From positions 124,006 through 188,005 of the forward strand of contig CAUYUJ010014610.1 in NCBI GenBank assembly GCA_963575745.1: a DNA stretch of 64,000 nucleotides. Reading direction: 5' to 3'. The translations under genes and the position numbers were made by a program. The notes below the pieces were generated by a model. That model saw only the letters and a program-made list of their open reading frames with translations. It was not told the origin of the DNA and made no database searches. The stretch comes from Prorocentrum cordatum. Taxonomy: Eukaryota > Sar > Dinophyceae > Prorocentrales > Prorocentraceae. This document shows, one piece after another, positions 60,781-64,000 of this stretch (position 1 is the first letter of the stretch; each line of letters begins with the position of its first letter).

Positions 60781-61066
60781 GGGGAGTCGTTGCCATGCGA
60801 TCCCTGCCGCCGTTTATGTACATATATAGCCTTGCTTGAACGCATACTTGACCGAAGCTATTTCGGATCGGAAAAAAAAAGACCCGCGCGCGCCCCCGCG
60901 CGCGCTTTGCTTACACAACTCATATTTTCCACGTTGCTTAACGGACATTCGAAACTGTACTTTCCGCCATTTCCATGGACCCGCTACTATGGACTCCAAC
61001 ATTGCGACCTGACCAGCACTACCTGATGATTCGAGCCCTGTTGGGCTTAAGTTGGGTAAAGATGGG
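60781..61066 (+). repeat. Dispersed direct repeat, copy 2 (286 bp)
   Basis: Partner of 37128-37415, same orientation, about 85 % identical. Differences are scattered substitutions and a few short indels. Its right edge is followed by a GGAGGAAGGAGGAGGAGGGA tract, like the polypurine tract on the outer side of copy 1. Confidence 0.85.
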
Positions 61067-62590
61067 GGGAGGAGGAAGGAGGAGGAGGGAGATGAGAGTG
61101 GAAGAGACGGGCCGTTGTCTCTTCAAAACGAGGACCCAACACCACAGCATGGTTGAGACAAACACACCAGCGGATGTCAGGGTGGCCGCTGCGCTCGTCG
61201 CCAGTCGGGGGCGGGGGTTGGGGGCGCAAGCGGCGGTGGCGACCCCCCCTTGGCAGTTCCGCTGAGCACCCGAAGCCGCGGCGGAGAGAGAAAGGAGGGG
61301 TTGCGGAGGAGGACGAGGGCAGTGAGGGGTGGCGCCGAAGGCGCGAACTTCCACGGCCCGCAAAGCCCAACTCGAGCTGGCGCTGGAGGGATGGACCCAT
61401 ACCCCTTTTCGCTTCGTTTTCGTTAACTATTTTCAACATCGGCGGCTTCGGGGCAGTCAAACACTGATTCAGGATGATTCGGCGGTGCACGTTGGGAAAA
61501 GGGTTCATACCCGTGGGGAAACACGTCGGATGTATGCGGAGGGAGACCGCGCAGCCTGGTCTTTGGTTCCTGGTTTCAGGCACGAGGTAATTCTGCAGCG
61601 TGCGAAATCCAACATGCACGCAAACGCAGCAACGAACAAGTCGGATGACGGCTCGCAACGATCCTCTGTGCAGGTTTCCGCGCGCCTAGATCGAACATCA
61701 TCGGTCTTCGTCGCTTTAGCTGTCATCGCTGCTTCTCGACCCCCACATTCGTGCGCACTTGCGTTGCTGCTCCAAACTTTTTCAGGGTTCCTGGGGCATC
61801 TAGAACCGCCAGCCTCTATTCTCTGGGTCGCCCACGGCCACAGACACCCAACTAGCTGTTTACAGAGTTCCGGCGGGTATTTCTGTGAGCGGCCGTACGA
61901 GATTCCCGTTGGTCCCTCCCCCGACCGAGGGCCCTCGAGTGACTTGCCCCTTGCAGAACCCTCATGGACCCTAATCCCCAAACAGGGGAGATGGACTGTA
62001 AGGAAGTTGGTTGTATTCTCGATTTCGCATCGGTACAAACACACGGCAATATGCAATATCCACGACTTCGGCATTTGGAAGATATCTAGTACATTTCATG
62101 TTCTCCAACAGCCATGACGAATGCGCCTGTGGGATCCTCATGGGAACAGCGAGGTCCTCTAGAAATGCAGGGGGGGCATAGGCGGCGCAAGCAACAAGGG
62201 GGCACAAGACATTGCCTAAATCCACCAGTGTCCTCTTCTTGCCGCCCCTCTGCAGGCGGACGCGGCGTGAGCGCGCTCGCTGGCAGCTGGCGGCCGAAGC
62301 GGGGGAGGGGTTCCTTTGACACCAGCTGGGATGCTGTCGTCTACGCGTGTGGCCCCCCGCCTGAGGGGCTTTTGGTGCGGGCTTTTCCTCCAGCATTGGC
62401 CTGCGGCATTGGATTGGGCCCTCAATATGACGCGCACCAAAGGCCGCTCTTGCCCAGGGCCACATGTGCGGGTAGCCGATGTTGCTGGCCAGGATCAAGG
62501 TCTGATGCTTTCGGGTTGTTTGGCTTTGTGTGTGCTGTATGTATGTTTGTATATAGATATATACACGTGTTTTATATGTTTGCAGGATCG
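61067..62590. other. No gene recognised
   Basis: A polypurine start (61067-61095), then unremarkable sequence. A plus-strand frame at 61329-62117 has no recognisable domain. 62525-62580 is TATATAGATATATACACG-like AT-rich DNA ending TTTGCAG, which could be a splice acceptor or simply the flank of LINE D. Confidence 0.45.
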
Positions 62591-63455
62591 AGTGGTTGCG
62601 CGGGCTTGGGGAGGTGCCAGCCCCGTCGGCGACCTGCACTGTCGGCTCGACGATTCCGGCCTGGATGGTGTGCTCGCCATGGCGGGGTGGCGCGACCTTT
62701 TGGCCGCGGCGGTGCCGGCATGCCTGCCGTCCCAAGGAGAGCCGTCGCGCATCGGCTATGTCTTGGTGAATCCGGCCGCGGCCAGCCTAGTTTCGCAGGC
62801 TGGCCATGCACGCGGCGCTCCCGGTGGAGCTCCATGTGGAGGCCCCAGATGTGGCCTTGATCCGCCAGCCCGTCTGGACGGCCCAGCCACGCCCAGCTGG
62901 AACCTGGAGGCTGCGCGGGACACCACGGCGGCGGTGGTCGCGGCGCACGGGGCGGACTCCCAGCAAGCGCTCCACGGTGGCGACCTCGAAGCGGCATAGG
63001 CGAGCCTCGGTCTGGCCATGCGCACATGGCTCGCAGCGTGGCGGGGCCTGCCTGCGACTCCGACGCGGCCGCACGCAGCCGCCTCGAGGCGGGCCGAGAG
63101 GCTTCCTGCAGCTGGCAGGAATGGGGAGGCAGCAGACGGTGCAGCCGACGCAACGCTGTTGCGGCTCCGTCGCCTCCGAGGCCTTCGGCACGCTCAGGGC
63201 CGCCCCTCGGCGGCCTCCAGGCGCGTGGCCCAGGCGACCCTCCAGGCCTTCCCGACCGCAGACGCTGGGCGGGTGTGCAGGAGGCCGCGCCGCTTCCGCA
63301 GGCGCTGTTGGACCGCGCGGAGGCCGCGTGGCAAGCCGCAAGGGGGGACGCGACTAATACGAGGCGGCGCAGCGCCTGGCGCGAGTGGGTCCAGGACACC
63401 GCCAAGGTGGAAGCTGGCGGAAATCCTGCGAAGATGGGGTTCATCACATTCGAGG
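62590..63455 (+). mobile_element. LINE D fragment: endonuclease end and linker
   Basis: One phase from about 62590 to 63300 with a TAG at 62997-62999: DSGLDGVLAMAGWRDLLAAA, GEPSRIGYVLVNPAAASLVS (the SRID...N block of LINE endonucleases, Asp changed to Gly), then LHGGDLEAA-stop-ASLGLAMRTWLAAWRGLP and LLRLRRLRGLRHAQGRPSAA, typical of the Ala/Arg-rich region between endonuclease and RT. TGG to TAG would explain the stop. After a frameshift, LLDRAEAAWQAARGDATNTR and RRSAWREWVQDTAKVEAGGN continue to about 63425. The RT is absent: unrelated sequence follows. Confidence 0.6.
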
Positions 63456-63815
63456 ACGCATCTCACAAAATCGACTTATACAAGAAAATGGAACCGATCT
63501 AGGGTAAAGAACACTTGAAGCCCATTTTCTTTCGGAACAATTCCGCAATGGAAGAAAGAACTAGTGACTAATGACAAACTACTTGGTTACACCACGTTCC
63601 ACCTCACCCGCAAGGGCCACGCCAAGGATGAGGACATCAAGATCGTCTGGCGGAAGAGCCTGGTGGAGGTTCACGGCCGGAAGGTGGCCTGGATCGGTGA
63701 GTCCAGGGTCTGGCACACTACGGGAATAGCCAAGAAGGTTGAGCAGGATGCGAAGGCGTCCATGGACGCATGGAGGAAAAAAGTGGACCCCCACCCGGCG
63801 ACCGAGTCTGAGTGA
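63426..63815 (+). pseudogene. ORF1-like fragment joined to LINE D
   Basis: MGFITFEDASHKIDLYKKME then TAG, in phase GKEHLKPIFFRNNSAMEERT; then, frameshifted, KLLGYTTFHLTRKGHAKDED, IKIVWRKSLVEVHGRKVAWI, GESRVWHTTGIAKKVEQDAK, ending ATESE and TGA (63813-63815). FITF and the alternating strands look like a small RNA-binding fold, as in some LINE ORF1 proteins; I cannot name it. It begins where the LINE D linker should lead to RT, so it may be a separate insertion. Confidence 0.35.
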
Positions 63816-64000
63816 AGGGATGCCCCTCCCTCCCGGGAACATGGGGCTAATGCGACCCACAATTTTGAGTTCCACCCGCCATCCAGAATTAATTTGCATA
63901 GGCACTCGATGTTTCCATTCCCTGTCCCCCTCTCTTCAAATGGAGTCCGGACGAATCTTTCCAGGAACGCTGAGACTTTTGAGAGTGCCCTGCAGGACGA
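63816..64000. other. Window end, no feature seen
   Basis: 185 bp of unremarkable sequence downstream of the ORF1-like stop. Confidence 0.5.

Noticed and set aside
37128-61066. Annotating the 286-bp repeats outright as LTRs
   Set aside because: No TG...CA ends, primer-binding site or convincing target duplication was seen; the GGA-rich flanks are low complexity.
62560-62590. AT-rich tract ending TTTGCAG as a splice acceptor for a host gene
   Set aside because: The downstream coding is a LINE endonuclease, and no upstream exon could be identified.

Overview
This window is GC-rich nuclear DNA of a dinoflagellate, dominated by decayed retrotransposons and satellite DNA. The strongest evidence is a near-complete copy of the dinoflagellate trans-spliced leader (SL) fused to the 5' end of a LINE (29519-29540, minus strand), with a second, decayed SL relic (11702-11722, minus) about 95 nt upstream of a ubiquitin-specific-protease-like reading frame. 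A free-living, GC-rich genus such as Prorocentrum would fit, but that is inference. There are no bacterial-style operons, ribosome binding sites or CRISPR arrays, and I saw no tRNA or rRNA gene.

Layout. 0-6 kb, minus strand: the 3'-open end of an unrecognised Cys-containing protein gene, then LINE A, a non-LTR element with a C2HC finger ORF, a reverse transcriptase (RT) and an R2-like C-terminal CCHC plus restriction-like endonuclease. 6-10.3 kb: an (ACT)n microsatellite, other simple repeats, a perfect 32-bp palindrome, homopolymers and a three-unit tandem repeat. 10.3-11.7 kb, minus: an SL-tagged, frameshifted and truncated USP-like retrogene. 11.8-16.2 kb: four tandem-repeat families (about 90, 88 and 20 bp, and a spaced GC-rich motif). 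16-21 kb: no gene recognised. 21.1-24.1 kb: a satellite of about 102 bp containing a 100-N assembly gap. 24.4-29.5 kb, minus: LINE B (SL, zinc finger ORF1, coiled coil, APE endonuclease, RT, CCHC). 33.0-36.2 kb, minus: LINE C (APE endonuclease, RT with YVDD, two C-terminal zinc fingers).

At about 36.2-37.1 kb (microsatellites, poly-G and a purine tract) the coding strand flips. Every recognised coding signal to the left is minus, and every one to the right is plus. 37.4-49.5 kb, plus: coiled-coil ORFs and a Ty1/copia-like element in the order gag, protease, integrase, RT, RNase H, followed by a methyltransferase-like domain split by a 66-nt poly-A run. 49.8-60.6 kb, plus: about 10.8 kb of decayed coding sequence of unknown origin. 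It includes a J-domain-like mini-ORF, a Pro/Gly-rich repeat, a CxxC/CxxC segment and a KptA/Tpt1-like (RNA 2'-phosphotransferase) region. A 286-288-bp direct repeat (about 85 % identical) flanks the whole 37.4-60.8 kb block, so it may be one giant composite element. 62.6-63.8 kb, plus: a 5'-truncated LINE D fragment followed by an ORF1-like reading frame.

Most coding units carry frameshifts or in-frame stops, so the window reads as a graveyard of retroelements and retrogenes rather than a set of working genes. The exceptions that may be intact as far as seen are the partial gene at 1-1359 and possibly the 37.4-39.4 kb ORFs.
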